Assembly: GCA_024278455.1 (NCBI GenBank)
Contig: JAJRTE010000298.1
Coordinates: 25,792 to 89,791 of the forward strand
Direction of reading: 5' to 3'
Source of the DNA: Myxococcota bacterium
GTDB lineage: Bacteria; Myxococcota_A; UBA796; JAJRTE01
Length of the DNA stretch: 64,000 bases
Numbering within the stretch: position 1 is the first letter of the stretch; every line of letters begins with the position of its first letter. Shown one piece after another: positions 17,563-27,193 of this stretch. The notes beneath the pieces are model-generated. The model was not told the DNA's origin. It saw nothing but the letters and a program-made list of their open reading frames with translations, and did not search any database. A program made the translations under genes and the position numbers.

Positions 17563-18657
17563 TCAGGGGCGAGCCGCGGTCAGGCGGGATGTCAGCCTTG
17601 CCATCGACCGCCGCCAGCCATGGTCCAGCCGGGGGGTCGCCCAGGCAACGGCCACCCCCAGCGCGAACCCGGCCACCACGTCAACGGTGTAATGATATCT
17701 CAGGTAGATGGTGGCGAGGATGCAACTGGTGCCAAGCACACCGAAGATGCCCTGAAGCGGGCGGGCGTGGCGCCGAACCATCCAGAGCACGACCACGGTG
17801 TTGGCGGTGTGCAGGCTCGGAAAGCAGTCTCGAGGGACTCGAGCAAGCGTGTCCAGGGATTCCCGGACGAGGGAGAACCACCCGCCGGAAAGGGGCACCT
17901 GGTAGGTCAGGGTGTACATGGGGCCGACAGCGGGCACCAGGAGGTATCCCAGGTATCCGAGGTAGTTGCACAGGACGACGGCTTGGAGCAGGTGTCGCAG
18001 CGCATCCCGCTCCCGCCTCGCCACGAACCAGATGGCGAGAGCCAGGGGGAAGAACACGTAGAGGGAGTAGGTCGCACTGAACCACTCCGTCAGCCAGGGC
18101 CTCACGAACGGCTCGAGCGCTTGCGTCAACGCCCCGCCGAACAGGATCCGGTCGGCCCGAATCAGCCACGCATCCCGGTCGACGGGATTGATGACATGCA
18201 CCAGGTCGTGGAGCATGAGATAGGCGGCCTGGCTCACCAGGAACGGGGCGAAGTCCCTCAGCAGGTGGCTCGACGACGATGGCGACGGGGCCGATGACGC
18301 CGACGCCGGCATGGACCAGGCGCCGAGCACGAGCGGCAGCGACAGCACGACAAAGTTCTTGACATCGTCGAAAGCCGGGGAAGCCCGCGTTCCCAGGGAG
18401 AAGAGCGCGATCCCCCCGACGAGACTGGCAAGCACGGCACGCTTGTGCCACACACCCGCGTTCGGCGTGCGCGCGAGCCATCTCGAGAAGAGGAACATGA
18501 CAGCATAGTAGGCGACGAGCCCGAGGAAGCGGGCGAGAGCGACGTGCTCGAGGAACGGGAGATGGGTGGCGCCGAGCAGGATCAGGGCGAGGGAGAACAG
18601 GACGGCGAGAGCGTCGTCGAGCCGCAGAAACGCCGGCAATCGGCGCAGAGATGTCAC
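17563..18657 (-). CDS. PAP2-superfamily membrane phosphatase/phosphotransferase
   Basis: A 364-residue polytopic membrane protein with about nine hydrophobic segments. The PAP2 motifs are CFPSLHTAN and the catalytic His in RYHYTVDVVAG near the C-terminus; the first basic motif is weak. The layout resembles bacterial inositolphosphotransferase-like PAP2 proteins that act on lipid phosphates at the outer face of the inner membrane. The GTG start at 18657 lies nine bases after the EF-G-like stop with AGGA upstream, so the two genes are probably co-transcribed. Confidence 0.83.
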   Translation of the reverse strand: MTSLRRLPAFLRLDDALAVLFSLALILLGATHLPFLEHVALARFLGLVAYYAVMFLFSRWLARTPNAGVWHKRAVLASLVGGIALFSLGTRASPAFDDVKNFVVLSLPLVLGAWSMPASASSAPSPSSSSHLLRDFAPFLVSQAAYLMLHDLVHVINPVDRDAWLIRADRILFGGALTQALEPFVRPWLTEWFSATYSLYVFFPLALAIWFVARRERDALRHLLQAVVLCNYLGYLGYLLVPAVGPMYTLTYQVPLSGGWFSLVRESLDTLARVPRDCFPSLHTANTVVVLWMVRRHARPLQGIFGVLGTSCILATIYLRYHYTVDVVAGFALGVAVAWATPRLDHGWRRSMARLTSRLTAARP

Positions 18658-18666
18658 GGGGTCATC

Positions 18667-20709
18667 CTATTCCTCTTCGCCCTGTGGCTTGTACGCCGCG
18701 GCGATCTGCTGCTGCACCTGCGGCGGCACCGGTTCGTAGTGGCTGAATTCCATCATGAAGCTTCCCTGCCCCCCCGTGACGCTCTTGAGCATCGACTGGT
18801 ACTGGGTGACTTCGGCCAGGGGCGCCTGCGCCTTGACCACGACCAGGCCCCCAGGCAGCATGTCTGTGCCCTGAACCCGGCCGCGCCGGCTCGACAGGTC
18901 CCCGGTGATCGCTCCCATGGCGTCCTCCGGCACCACGACTTCCATGTTCACGATGGGCTCGAGCACCACGGGGCGGGCCTTGCTGATGGCATCCCGAAGA
19001 GCGTACTTGCCGGCCGTCTTGAAGGCCACTTCCTTGCTGTCCACCGGGTGGCTCTTTCCGTCGGTGATGGTCACCTTGATGTCCTGGATGGGGTAGCCGC
19101 CGACATAACCGGTCTCGAGCATCTCCTTGACGCCCTTTTCCACCGCGGGCATGAACTGGCCAGGGATGGCCCCACCGAAAATGGCGTCAACGAATTCGTA
19201 CCCCTGGCCGCGCTCGAGAGGTTCCACCTTCAAAAAGACTTCGCCGAACTGGCCGGCGCCCCCGGTCTGCTTCTTGTGCCGGTAGTGGCCATCCGCCGGG
19301 GCCTGGATCGTCTCCCGGTACGCGATCTTGGGCGGCCGGGTCTCCACCTCGAGCCCCCGGTTCTTCAACCGCTCCAGCATGAAGCGGAGGTGGAGTTCGC
19401 CCAGGCCGTTGATGACGAGTTCTCGAGTCTGCGGGTCATGGCCCACCTTGAACGTCGGGTCCTCCTCCTGCAGCCGGGCCAGCGTGCTGGAGATCTTGCC
19501 CTCGTCCCCTCGAGCCTTGGGTGCCACGGCCAGGCCGTACATGGGTGTGGGGAAGGGCAGAGGCTTGATGTGGAGTTCGTCGAAAGCGTGATCGTCGTGC
19601 AGGATGTCGCCGATATGCAGGTCTTCGACCTTCGCGACCGCGCCGATGTCGCCCGCGACGATGGCATCGGCCTCGGCGTGGTCCTTGCCCAGGAGATTGA
19701 ACACCCGGTTCAGCTTGATACCCTTGCGGGCATCGCCGGCCAGCACGGTCATGTTGCCGGTCACGGTCCCCTGGTGGACCCTGAACACCGACAGCTTGCC
19801 CACGAACGGATCAGTGGCCACCTTGAACACATGGGCAACAAGAGGCTTCGACGAGTCTGCCTCATACTCGAAGGGCTCCACGGCTTCTCCGTCGCCGAGC
19901 AGCAATTCCTGTCGCGGCCCCTCGAGAGGGCTCGGGAGGTGTCGTGTCACGATGTCGAGCAGTTCCTGGACACCGACCCCGGTCTTGGCGTCGGTGAAAC
20001 AAACGGGGACCAGGTGGCCCTCGTTCAGGGAACGAATCAGCGTGTCGTGCACCGCGGCTGGATCGAGTTCCTCGCCCTCGAGGTAGGTTTCCATCAACGC
20101 CTCGTCCATTTCCACGATTTGCTCGATGACGTTGGCGTGGTAGTCCTCGACAGGCCCCAGGGCGGATTCTCCCTCCTGCGACGCCAGACAGTCCACCACG
20201 GCGCTCCCCCCCTCGGCCGGGAGATTGATGGGAAGGCACTGGCGTCCGAACGTCGCCTGGATTTGCTCCAGGACGGACTTGATGTCCACGTCCGGGGCGT
20301 TGATCTTGGTGACCACGATCATGCGGGCCAGGTGCCTGGAGGCGGCGAGGTCCATCATCCTGCGGGTGATCAGTTCGACGCCATTCTGGGCGCTCACCGT
20401 CGTGACGATCGTTTCGCCGGCCGGCAAGCAGGAAATCGCCTGACCCAGAAGATCCGGGGAACCAGGGGTGTCCACGATGTTGACCTGGCGTCCTCCGTGG
20501 GAGAATCGGACGACCGAGGAGAAGATCGAATGGCCGTGCTCCTTCTCTTCCTTCTCGAAATCACAGAAGCTGGTCCCATCGTTCACCGAGCCTTGGCGGG
20601 GTACGGCGCCGGAGGCGAACAACATCGCATCCGCCAGGGTCGTCTTCCCTGTCCCCATGTGGCCGGCCATGACGATATTGCGGATGTCCCCGGTGCTGTA
20701 GCTAGGCAT
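18667..20709 (-). CDS. Elongation factor G-like translational GTPase with divergent G4 motif
   Basis: A 680-residue EF-G paralogue of the EF-G-like (type II) group. It has P-loop GHMGTGKTT, switch/G3 DTPGSPD and the usual domain II to V order, including GGAGQFGEV in domain IV. The G4 motif, normally NKxD, reads TKIN, so guanine recognition may be weakened or altered. ATG 20709 is chosen because GGAG lies eight bases upstream; ATG 20715 is too close to that site. It may act in translocation, ribosome recycling or stress tolerance rather than as the main EF-G. A PAP2 gene follows closely. Confidence 0.9.
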   Translation of the reverse strand: MPSYSTGDIRNIVMAGHMGTGKTTLADAMLFASGAVPRQGSVNDGTSFCDFEKEEKEHGHSIFSSVVRFSHGGRQVNIVDTPGSPDLLGQAISCLPAGETIVTTVSAQNGVELITRRMMDLAASRHLARMIVVTKINAPDVDIKSVLEQIQATFGRQCLPINLPAEGGSAVVDCLASQEGESALGPVEDYHANVIEQIVEMDEALMETYLEGEELDPAAVHDTLIRSLNEGHLVPVCFTDAKTGVGVQELLDIVTRHLPSPLEGPRQELLLGDGEAVEPFEYEADSSKPLVAHVFKVATDPFVGKLSVFRVHQGTVTGNMTVLAGDARKGIKLNRVFNLLGKDHAEADAIVAGDIGAVAKVEDLHIGDILHDDHAFDELHIKPLPFPTPMYGLAVAPKARGDEGKISSTLARLQEEDPTFKVGHDPQTRELVINGLGELHLRFMLERLKNRGLEVETRPPKIAYRETIQAPADGHYRHKKQTGGAGQFGEVFLKVEPLERGQGYEFVDAIFGGAIPGQFMPAVEKGVKEMLETGYVGGYPIQDIKVTITDGKSHPVDSKEVAFKTAGKYALRDAISKARPVVLEPIVNMEVVVPEDAMGAITGDLSSRRGRVQGTDMLPGGLVVVKAQAPLAEVTQYQSMLKSVTGGQGSFMMEFSHYEPVPPQVQQQIAAAYKPQGEEE

Positions 20710-20901
20710 AATCATCGCTCCTGACGCAAGTTTGGGTTGAGGTTCCAGGGTCACCGCCGCTGATTCGCATGCCGCGTTCGCGCAAGCCGCAGCACGGCGC
20801 AGACCCGAGCCCGGTCCCGGCACGCCTTCGTGCCGTCCCGGCGCAACACGCTCGCCTGTTCACGAAAATCCCTATATGGCACAATTTCGCTGCGGAATAA
20901 A

Positions 20902-20911
20902 CGAAATTTCG
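20902..20911. promoter_or_regulatory. Palindrome in the divergent EF-G-like/YjbQ promoter region
   Basis: CGAAATTTCG, a perfect 10-base palindrome, is the most AT-rich element in the 252-base gap (20710-20961) between two divergent genes. It lies about 50 bases before the YjbQ start. A nearby TATATG patch (20873-20878) could be a -10. This may be an operator, but it could be chance. Confidence 0.3.
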
Positions 20912-20961
20912 AACCTCGACGCGCCAAAGGCGCCGAATCCCTTTTCCAGAGGAGGCCGATC

Positions 20962-21354
20962 ATGCACATCCTGCGGGTCAAAACGACGACACGCGAACAA
21001 CTCGTGGACATTACCCGCGAGGTCGAGACACGGCTGGCGCGGTCGGGCAAGAGCGAAGGGATCTGCACCCTGTTCGTGCAGCATACCACGGCCGGGCTGA
21101 CGATCAACGAAAACGCTGACCCGGACGTATCCCGCGACATCCTGGCGGCACTCCGCACGCTGGTGCCCAACAACGGCATGGGGTTCCGCCACGGGGAGGG
21201 CAACTCGGACGCCCACGTCAAGTCCTCCCTGGTCGGTCCGTCGCTGGCCATTCCCTTTTCCAACGGCCGGCTCGCCCTGGGCACCTGGCAGGGGATCTAC
21301 CTCTGCGAGTTCGACGGGCCACGCGATCGCAAGGTCGTCCTCAGCATCGGCTAG
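20962..21354 (+). CDS. YjbQ/UPF0047 family protein (secondary thiamine-phosphate synthase-like)
   Basis: A 130-residue single-domain protein with the family core: FVQHTTAGLTINEN, ADPDVSRD and GNSDAHVKSSLVG, which supply the conserved His, Asn and Asp residues of the putative active site. Members have weak thiamine-phosphate synthase activity, but the physiological role is unsettled. The ATG at 20962 has GAGGAGG upstream. It is divergent from the EF-G-like gene and followed by the Ap4A phosphorylase-like gene 149 bases later. Confidence 0.9.
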   Translation: MHILRVKTTTREQLVDITREVETRLARSGKSEGICTLFVQHTTAGLTINENADPDVSRDILAALRTLVPNNGMGFRHGEGNSDAHVKSSLVGPSLAIPFSNGRLALGTWQGIYLCEFDGPRDRKVVLSIG

Positions 21355-21503
21355 CCCGGCCGCCCAGGATCGCTTGCTGCGAGGACCGTCAGGCGATATC
21401 GTACTTTGGCGAAGCCTGCTTCGTGAACACGTTCGGGCTGGCACCCGCGGGGTGCGCGCTTCTCCGACCCGGACGCGAGGCGATACGACAGAGGGGTGAG
21501 GGC

Positions 21504-22529
21504 ATGAACGAGATGCGAGCGTTGCTGGAGCCGGGGACACTGTGGTCTCGAGTGCGTACCGCCACGGCACGGGCCATGGAACGGGGCGCACTGGTCTCCA
21601 TTCCCACCCGCGCCACGACCATCGCGGACCGGGGGGTGAACTTCCATGTTCGCGTCGTGGCCAACCTCGAGCGCAAGGCCGCGGCGACGCAGCAGCGGGA
21701 CATATTCCAGAGTCCGACTGCGGGAGACCCCTTTCTTCCCTACGACCAGGACATGTTCGTGGCGGACTTGAACGAAAGCCACGTGTGCCTCCTCAACAAG
21801 TTCAATGTCGTGGACTATCATGTCCTGATGGTGACTCGAGCATTCGAGCACCAGTTGGCGCCGCTGACCCGTGCGGATTTCCGCGCCGTGTGCCTGTGTC
21901 TCGCCGAATACCCGGGGCTCGTGTTCTACAACGCGGGCGAGACGGCAGGGGCGAGCCAGCCGCACAAGCACCTGCAGATGGTGCCGGAAGGAACCATCAG
22001 CCCGGGGGGGGGCGGTGCTTCGGCCGGGCAGGACGGCAAACCGGCGAAGCACACCGGCGCCATGACGATTCCGATCTCACCGTTGCTGGACGCGGTGCCG
22101 GTCCAGGATGCGCCGGCCACGATTCCGGTGCTGCCTTTCGAACACCGCGTCGTGCGCTTTGCTCGCCCGGTAGGCCGCCGCCTCGAGGCCGACCGCGACC
22201 GGCTTCATCGGTTCTACCTGGAGATGGCCGCGGCCATGGCGTTGGACCGGTTCGCTCCTTCCCAGGCGATCGGGGAGGGCCCTCGTTTCCTCGAGAACCT
22301 GCCGGCTTCCGCCACGCTACCCTACAACCTGCTGTGCACTCGAGACTGGATGATGATGGTCCCACGCACTCGAGAGTGTTTCACGTCCATTTCGATCAAC
22401 GCCCTCGGGTTCTGTGGCGCGCTCCTGGTGCGCAACGAAAGGGAACTCGAGCGCCTGGAGGCAGCCGGGCCGATGTGTGCCCTCGAGCAGACGGGAAAGC
22501 AGAGGCTGTCTTGGGGTGCGCGGGAGTGA
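21504..22529 (+). CDS. Ap4A phosphorylase / ATP adenylyltransferase-like protein
   Basis: A HIT-superfamily nucleotidyl transferase of 341 residues, likely cleaving diadenosine tetraphosphate or transferring AMP. The catalytic block is GASQPHKHLQMVP with the HxHxQ triad, as in yeast Apa1/Apa2. An N-terminal domain (about 1-150) with VVDYHVLMVTRAFE precedes it, and a C-terminal domain carries PYNLLCTRDWMMMVP. A G9 run (22004-22012) encodes a Gly loop just after the triad. ATG 21504 follows a GA-rich site. It may be co-transcribed with YjbQ. Confidence 0.87.
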   Translation: MNEMRALLEPGTLWSRVRTATARAMERGALVSIPTRATTIADRGVNFHVRVVANLERKAAATQQRDIFQSPTAGDPFLPYDQDMFVADLNESHVCLLNKFNVVDYHVLMVTRAFEHQLAPLTRADFRAVCLCLAEYPGLVFYNAGETAGASQPHKHLQMVPEGTISPGGGGASAGQDGKPAKHTGAMTIPISPLLDAVPVQDAPATIPVLPFEHRVVRFARPVGRRLEADRDRLHRFYLEMAAAMALDRFAPSQAIGEGPRFLENLPASATLPYNLLCTRDWMMMVPRTRECFTSISINALGFCGALLVRNERELERLEAAGPMCALEQTGKQRLSWGARE

Positions 22530-22735
22530 CGCTAACGTTCCTTCGCGCCCCTGACCAACGGCGTCGTGGGGACTCCCTTTCTCGAGACCATGGCCAGGTG
22601 GTGGATTTGTGGCTGGCCTTCTCCCTGGATGCAGGGGGCGGACCATGCTAGAGTAGGAGGCTGAGTCCCCTGTTCGACCCCGGTACGCCGAGCCTGGCCC
22701 CGCGGGTGGTTGCAACCAGAAAACAGGAGCGCGTT

Positions 22736-24271
22736 GTGGGGCGGCAGAAGCAGATGACTCCTGACGAAGTGAAGGAAGCGCTGGAGCGTTTTCTTCAGCG
22801 CAACGGATCGGAACCGGTTTCCCCGGAAGCGCTCCAGGCCGCGCTCATGTCGGACAGGTTCTCCCGGGAAGGAGGTACCGGGTCGAAGGACGCTGCTCCG
22901 GAAGGGGAAATCACCCAGGTCGGACCGGCCGACGAGGAGGAGATCGATCTCGAGGCCGTCGTGTCGGATGCGCTCGGCTCTTCGGTCATCGACTCTCTTC
23001 AACTCGACGAGGAGAACGGGGGAGGGGGCGAGCGAAGCGCGGGCAGCGGTTCGGGGGCGTCTGGGGGACCGTCGTCGGGGACACCGTCTGGGGGCGTACA
23101 GTCGTCGAGCGGGATTGGAGGCGGCACCGAGCCCGGCCCAGCGCTGGACCCGGAACTGGCTCCTCCTGACGACGTGGTTCCCACCCGCTGGGGTCGCTAC
23201 CGCGTGCTGGGCGAACTGAACCGGGGCGGACAGGGCCGCATACTCCACGCGGTGGATGACGTTATCGGGCGCCCCCTTGCGCTCAAGGTGCTTCTTCGGA
23301 AGGGATTGAGCGACGCCCGCCAGGTGAGAAAATTCTACGACGAAGCGCAGATCACCGGACAGCTCGAGCACCCCATCATCATCCCGGTCCATGAACTCGG
23401 CAGACTGGACAACGGGCTGCCCTACTACACGATGAAGAAGATCGAGGGCCGGACCCTCAAGAATGTCATCGTGGGTCTGCGCAAGAAGAACCCGCTGCTC
23501 CAGATGCAGTATGGCCCGGTTCGCCTGATTTCCATCCTGCTGCAGGTGTGTCAGGCCGTTTCCTATGCCCACGATCGCGGCGTCATCCACCGGGACCTCA
23601 AGCCATCGAACATCATGCTCGGGAGCTACGGCGAAGTCACCGTTCTGGACTGGGGTGTGGCCAAGCTCCACCCGGACGCGAGGCGTGTTGCTCGAGAGAA
23701 GGGCGTAAGCGCGGTCAAGCTCGTTCGCCACGGTTCCCCGGAGGACACGCTTGCCGGAGCCATCGAGGGCACGCCGGCCTACATGGCGCCAGAGCAGGCT
23801 CGAGGACGCAACAGTGAGATTGACGAAAGGACCGATGTTTATGCACTCGGGGCGATTCTCTATGAGATCCTGACCTACCGGCCGCCGTTTCGTGGTGAGG
23901 TCAACGACGTGCTCCGGCGCGTGCCCATCGAGATGCCGGTTCGTCCCTCCATCCTGGCACCGCACAACCAGATCCCGGATGAACTCGAGCAGCTTTGCCT
24001 GAAGTGCCTTGCCAAGAACCCGGCGGAGCGTTTCCAGACCGTCAAGGCGTTGCAGCAGGAACTCGAGGCCTTCCTCGAGGGCACGAAGCGGCGAGAGGAG
24101 GCGGCGAAGAAGATCGCCGAGGCCCAGAAGCTCGTGGATCAGCACCAGCAGCTCCAGAACGACCTGTTGATGGCCAAGAATGTGGCGAAGCGTGCGGGTC
24201 AGGGCATACAGGGATGGGAGCCCATCGAACGCAAGCGCGGTGTCTGGGCGACCTGGGACCGTGTGGCGTAG
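22736..24271 (+). CDS. Ser/Thr protein kinase ending at an in-frame TAG
   Basis: A 511-residue Hanks-type kinase. An acidic, Gly/Ser-rich N-terminal region (1-140) precedes the kinase domain (about 148-430) with GELNRGGQG, LALKVLL, catalytic HRDLKPSN, DWG in place of DFG, and APEQARG. A coiled linker follows. The GTG at 22736 has GGAG six bases upstream. The frame stops at TAG 24269-24271 but continues without shift into the SUMF1 protein at 24287. Kinase-linker-SUMF1 fusions of this type occur as single proteins in related bacteria, so this may be a nonsense break or a natural split. Confidence 0.9.
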   Translation: MGRQKQMTPDEVKEALERFLQRNGSEPVSPEALQAALMSDRFSREGGTGSKDAAPEGEITQVGPADEEEIDLEAVVSDALGSSVIDSLQLDEENGGGGERSAGSGSGASGGPSSGTPSGGVQSSSGIGGGTEPGPALDPELAPPDDVVPTRWGRYRVLGELNRGGQGRILHAVDDVIGRPLALKVLLRKGLSDARQVRKFYDEAQITGQLEHPIIIPVHELGRLDNGLPYYTMKKIEGRTLKNVIVGLRKKNPLLQMQYGPVRLISILLQVCQAVSYAHDRGVIHRDLKPSNIMLGSYGEVTVLDWGVAKLHPDARRVAREKGVSAVKLVRHGSPEDTLAGAIEGTPAYMAPEQARGRNSEIDERTDVYALGAILYEILTYRPPFRGEVNDVLRRVPIEMPVRPSILAPHNQIPDELEQLCLKCLAKNPAERFQTVKALQQELEAFLEGTKRREEAAKKIAEAQKLVDQHQQLQNDLLMAKNVAKRAGQGIQGWEPIERKRGVWATWDRVA

Positions 24272-24286
24272 ATCGAGGCCAGGATA

Positions 24287-25504
24287 TTGACGACGTTCGG
24301 GGAAGCCGTCGCCCGTTTCAGCCAGGCCCTTGCCCACGACCCGGACAACCGTGAGGCCAGGGAAGGACTGGCGGACCTTTTCGTCAGCCAGTACCGGAAG
24401 GCTGTCCGCGAGGGGGACGAATCGGAAGCGATCTACTGCGAATCGATGGTCAGGCAGTACACCGTCAAGCGCTACACGGCCTTTCTGAAGGGAGAAGGCA
24501 CCCTGTCGGTCTCGTCGACACCTCAAGGGGCCGAGGTGTGGTTCTACCGGTACGAGGAGCGGGACCGGGTATTGCGTCCCGTGGACGCCCGCATGCTGGG
24601 CTACACACCGGTGGAGGAGGTCGCACTGCCACAGGGGAGCTACCTGATCGTGCTGCGCGCGGGAGGGTACCGCGACGTCTACTATCCCGTCCGGCTCGAG
24701 CGACAGGCGACGCACCGTGCGACCATCAAGCTGTATCCGCACGCCGAGATTGGGGACGGGTTCGTCTACGTACCGGAGAGCGAGGTGTTCATCGGCGGGG
24801 ACCGGGAGGCCATCGATGGGTTTCCCAAGGAGAAGAAGCTGGTTCGCAGCTTTGCGATCCAGGAGTTTCCGGTCACGTTCCGCCGGTACATCGAGTTCCT
24901 GAACGCCTGGCTTGCGGCGGATCCCGAAGAAGCCGAACGTCTGATACCCCGGCTCGACGAAGGCATCCCCCTGGTCGTGCTGGGTTCGAAGGGGTATGAA
25001 CCGATCCCCGACCTCATCGGCCCGGAAGCCAGGACGCTGGGGCGTCCGGGCATGGAATACGACGTCCCGGTCTTCGGCGTCGATTTCGAATCCGCGGAGG
25101 CCTACTGCGCCTGGCGGGCCGAAGCCACCGGCATGGAGTTCCGCCTGCCTTCCGAAGAGGAGTGGGAGAAGGCGGGCCGCGGCACGGACGGGAGGGTCTT
25201 CCCATGGGGAAACCAGTTCGACCCCACCTTCTGCAAGTCTCGCTTGTCACGACCATGGGCACCGGAGCCAGAGCCCATCAAGAGTTTTCCCGAGGACATC
25301 TCTCCCTACGGCGTGAGGGACATGGCAGGAGGTGTTCGGGAGTGGTGCGACGACTGGTACAACGAAGCCCAGGGACTCCGGGTCCTGCGGGGCGGCGCAT
25401 GGGTGGACACGGAGCGGTACATGCGCTGCGCCAGCCGGTCGTTCCTCGACCCGGTACTGTCCAAGGGCCTGGCAGGATTCCGGTGCGCGCGGTCCCTGCG
25501 ATGA
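24287..25504 (+). CDS. SUMF1/formylglycine-enzyme-like protein, probable C-terminal half of the kinase
   Basis: In frame with the kinase, separated by one TAG and 15 bases, and starting at TTG 24287 with GAGG nearby. It opens with a TPR-like helix pair and a PEGA-like segment (about 65-150), then a SUMF1 domain (about 160-400) with WGNQFDP, DMAGGVREWCDDW, RVLRGGAWVDT and AGFRCARS. The usual GNVWEW is GGVREW, and such kinase-linked SUMF1 domains are generally thought to bind rather than form formylglycine. If the TAG is not read through, this half needs its own initiation, probably by reinitiation. Confidence 0.82.
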   Translation: MTTFGEAVARFSQALAHDPDNREAREGLADLFVSQYRKAVREGDESEAIYCESMVRQYTVKRYTAFLKGEGTLSVSSTPQGAEVWFYRYEERDRVLRPVDARMLGYTPVEEVALPQGSYLIVLRAGGYRDVYYPVRLERQATHRATIKLYPHAEIGDGFVYVPESEVFIGGDREAIDGFPKEKKLVRSFAIQEFPVTFRRYIEFLNAWLAADPEEAERLIPRLDEGIPLVVLGSKGYEPIPDLIGPEARTLGRPGMEYDVPVFGVDFESAEAYCAWRAEATGMEFRLPSEEEWEKAGRGTDGRVFPWGNQFDPTFCKSRLSRPWAPEPEPIKSFPEDISPYGVRDMAGGVREWCDDWYNEAQGLRVLRGGAWVDTERYMRCASRSFLDPVLSKGLAGFRCARSLR

Positions 25505-25600
25505 CACGTCTCGATCCCGGACCCGGCGCTGGTCTTGGCACGCGCCACCGACCCACGGCGACACCGGGGATTCCCGTGCCCATCGACGAGGAGCATAGGC

Positions 25601-27184
25601 GTGTACAGACATGACCGTGTACCGGCCCTGCTGGAAGTCGGAAGACGCACCTTCGCCGACATCGCCGGCCAGGGAGACCGGGCGATCGAGGCCATCCTGG
25701 CGGAGGCGCTGTATCACGAAAAGAAACGGGCGGAGCAAGGGCCCGAGTCCGTGCCCGGGGAGCAACGCACCTTCTGGCGCGAAGCCTACCCGGCCATCAT
25801 GGACGGGACACCGGAAGACCGTCGAAACGTACTTCAGCACGCCATCGACATGTACGCTCACGAGATCGCCGGCCACCTGGATCCTCGAGTCTTCGATCTT
25901 TCGACACGACTGATACCCGCCGGGTTCACCCTGATGCTCAACGCCGTGTCCCTGCGCGCCCTTGCCACCCGGCTGCCTCGAGCCGGCAAGCACCTCTCGG
26001 GCAACATCGTGGCCCAGGGACACACGGAAGCGCTCAAGCGGCTTCACCAGAAAGGTCGCATCGTCCTGGTCCCCACCCACGCCTCCCACCTGGACTCGAT
26101 CGTGGTCGGATGGCTCCTGTACGAACTCGGCCTGCCACCCTTCGCCTACGGCGCCGGACTGAACCTGTTCACCAACCCCATGCTCTCGTTCGTCATGCAC
26201 AACAACGGCGCCTACAAGGTGGACCGGAAAAAGCGGTTCGACCTCTACAAGCGCACCCTGAAACACTACTGCACGGTCAGCCTCGAGTTCGGGTACGACA
26301 ACCTCTTCTTCCCGGGAGGGACACGGAGCCGGTCCGGAGCCATCGAAACGCACCTCAAGCTGGGCCTGCTCGGATCGGCGTTGCGAGCGTACCAGGGCAA
26401 CCTCCGGGCACGGAGATCCCGCCCCAACCTCTACATCATCCCGGCCACCCTGTCCTACCACCTCGTCCTCGAAGCGGAGACCTTGATCGACGACCATCTC
26501 CAGGATGTCGGCCGATCCCGGTACATCATCGAAAATGACGAGTCCACCCGGCCCGGACGGGTGTTCGAGTTCATCCGCGAACTCTTCTCCCTCGACTCCC
26601 GGATCTACTGCTCCTTCGGGCGGCCGCTCGATCCCTTCGGGAACGACGTGGACGAAGACGGCACCTCTCGCGACGGGAGAGGCCGGCCCATCGACATTGC
26701 CCGCTACGTCATGCAGGACGGCCGGTTGCACGCGGACGATCAGCGGGACTGGGAGTACACCCGGCTGCTCGGAGAGAGGATCGTCGAACGTTATCTCGAG
26801 GAGAACACGGTCCTCGCCACCCAGATGCTCGCCGGGGCGATGTGGCGCCTGCTCGAGGAGGCGAACCCGGACATGGACTTCTACCGCATCGTGAGGACCG
26901 GGGGCAGGCAGCGCGTGTTTCCGCGCAAGGACGTGCTCGCACGGCTCGAAGCGATGCGGAACGCCGCGGCGGAATCGGCGACACGAGGCAAGCTGCACCT
27001 GGACCCCCGGCTCTCAGGCGTGCCGGTGGAGGAGGTCCTCGACGAGGCCCTGCGCCACTTCTCCTCCTACCACACGCGCCCGGTTGTCGAGGCCCGGGGA
27101 GACTGGATCTCCGCAGGCGATCCCCGCCTGGTCCTGTACTACCGCAACCGGCTCGAGAGCACTGGACTCCTGTCCGCGCCATAG
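25601..27184 (+). CDS. Glycerol-3-phosphate acyltransferase-like protein (PlsB/AGPAT type)
   Basis: A 527-residue acyltransferase that probably acylates glycerol-3-phosphate at the inner membrane. The active-site HX4D is HASHLD (about 165), followed by a substrate block FFPGGTRSRSG, where relatives often read EGTRSR or GGRSRTG. The N- and C-terminal extensions match large PlsB-type enzymes. GTG 25601 is chosen for GAGGAG eight bases upstream. It follows the SUMF1 gene by about 100 bases and its stop overlaps the ribosome site of the GpsA-like gene, so the pair forms a glycerolipid module. Confidence 0.85.
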   Translation: MYRHDRVPALLEVGRRTFADIAGQGDRAIEAILAEALYHEKKRAEQGPESVPGEQRTFWREAYPAIMDGTPEDRRNVLQHAIDMYAHEIAGHLDPRVFDLSTRLIPAGFTLMLNAVSLRALATRLPRAGKHLSGNIVAQGHTEALKRLHQKGRIVLVPTHASHLDSIVVGWLLYELGLPPFAYGAGLNLFTNPMLSFVMHNNGAYKVDRKKRFDLYKRTLKHYCTVSLEFGYDNLFFPGGTRSRSGAIETHLKLGLLGSALRAYQGNLRARRSRPNLYIIPATLSYHLVLEAETLIDDHLQDVGRSRYIIENDESTRPGRVFEFIRELFSLDSRIYCSFGRPLDPFGNDVDEDGTSRDGRGRPIDIARYVMQDGRLHADDQRDWEYTRLLGERIVERYLEENTVLATQMLAGAMWRLLEEANPDMDFYRIVRTGGRQRVFPRKDVLARLEAMRNAAAESATRGKLHLDPRLSGVPVEEVLDEALRHFSSYHTRPVVEARGDWISAGDPRLVLYYRNRLESTGLLSAP

Positions 27185-27193
27185 GAGATGCCG

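Noticed and set aside
24269..24271. TAG as pyrrolysine or general amber recoding
   Set aside because: Neighbouring genes (YjbQ, scramblase, EF-G-like, the 2532-3164 gene) end in TAG, and no pyrrolysine genes are visible; a genome-wide recoding is unlikely.
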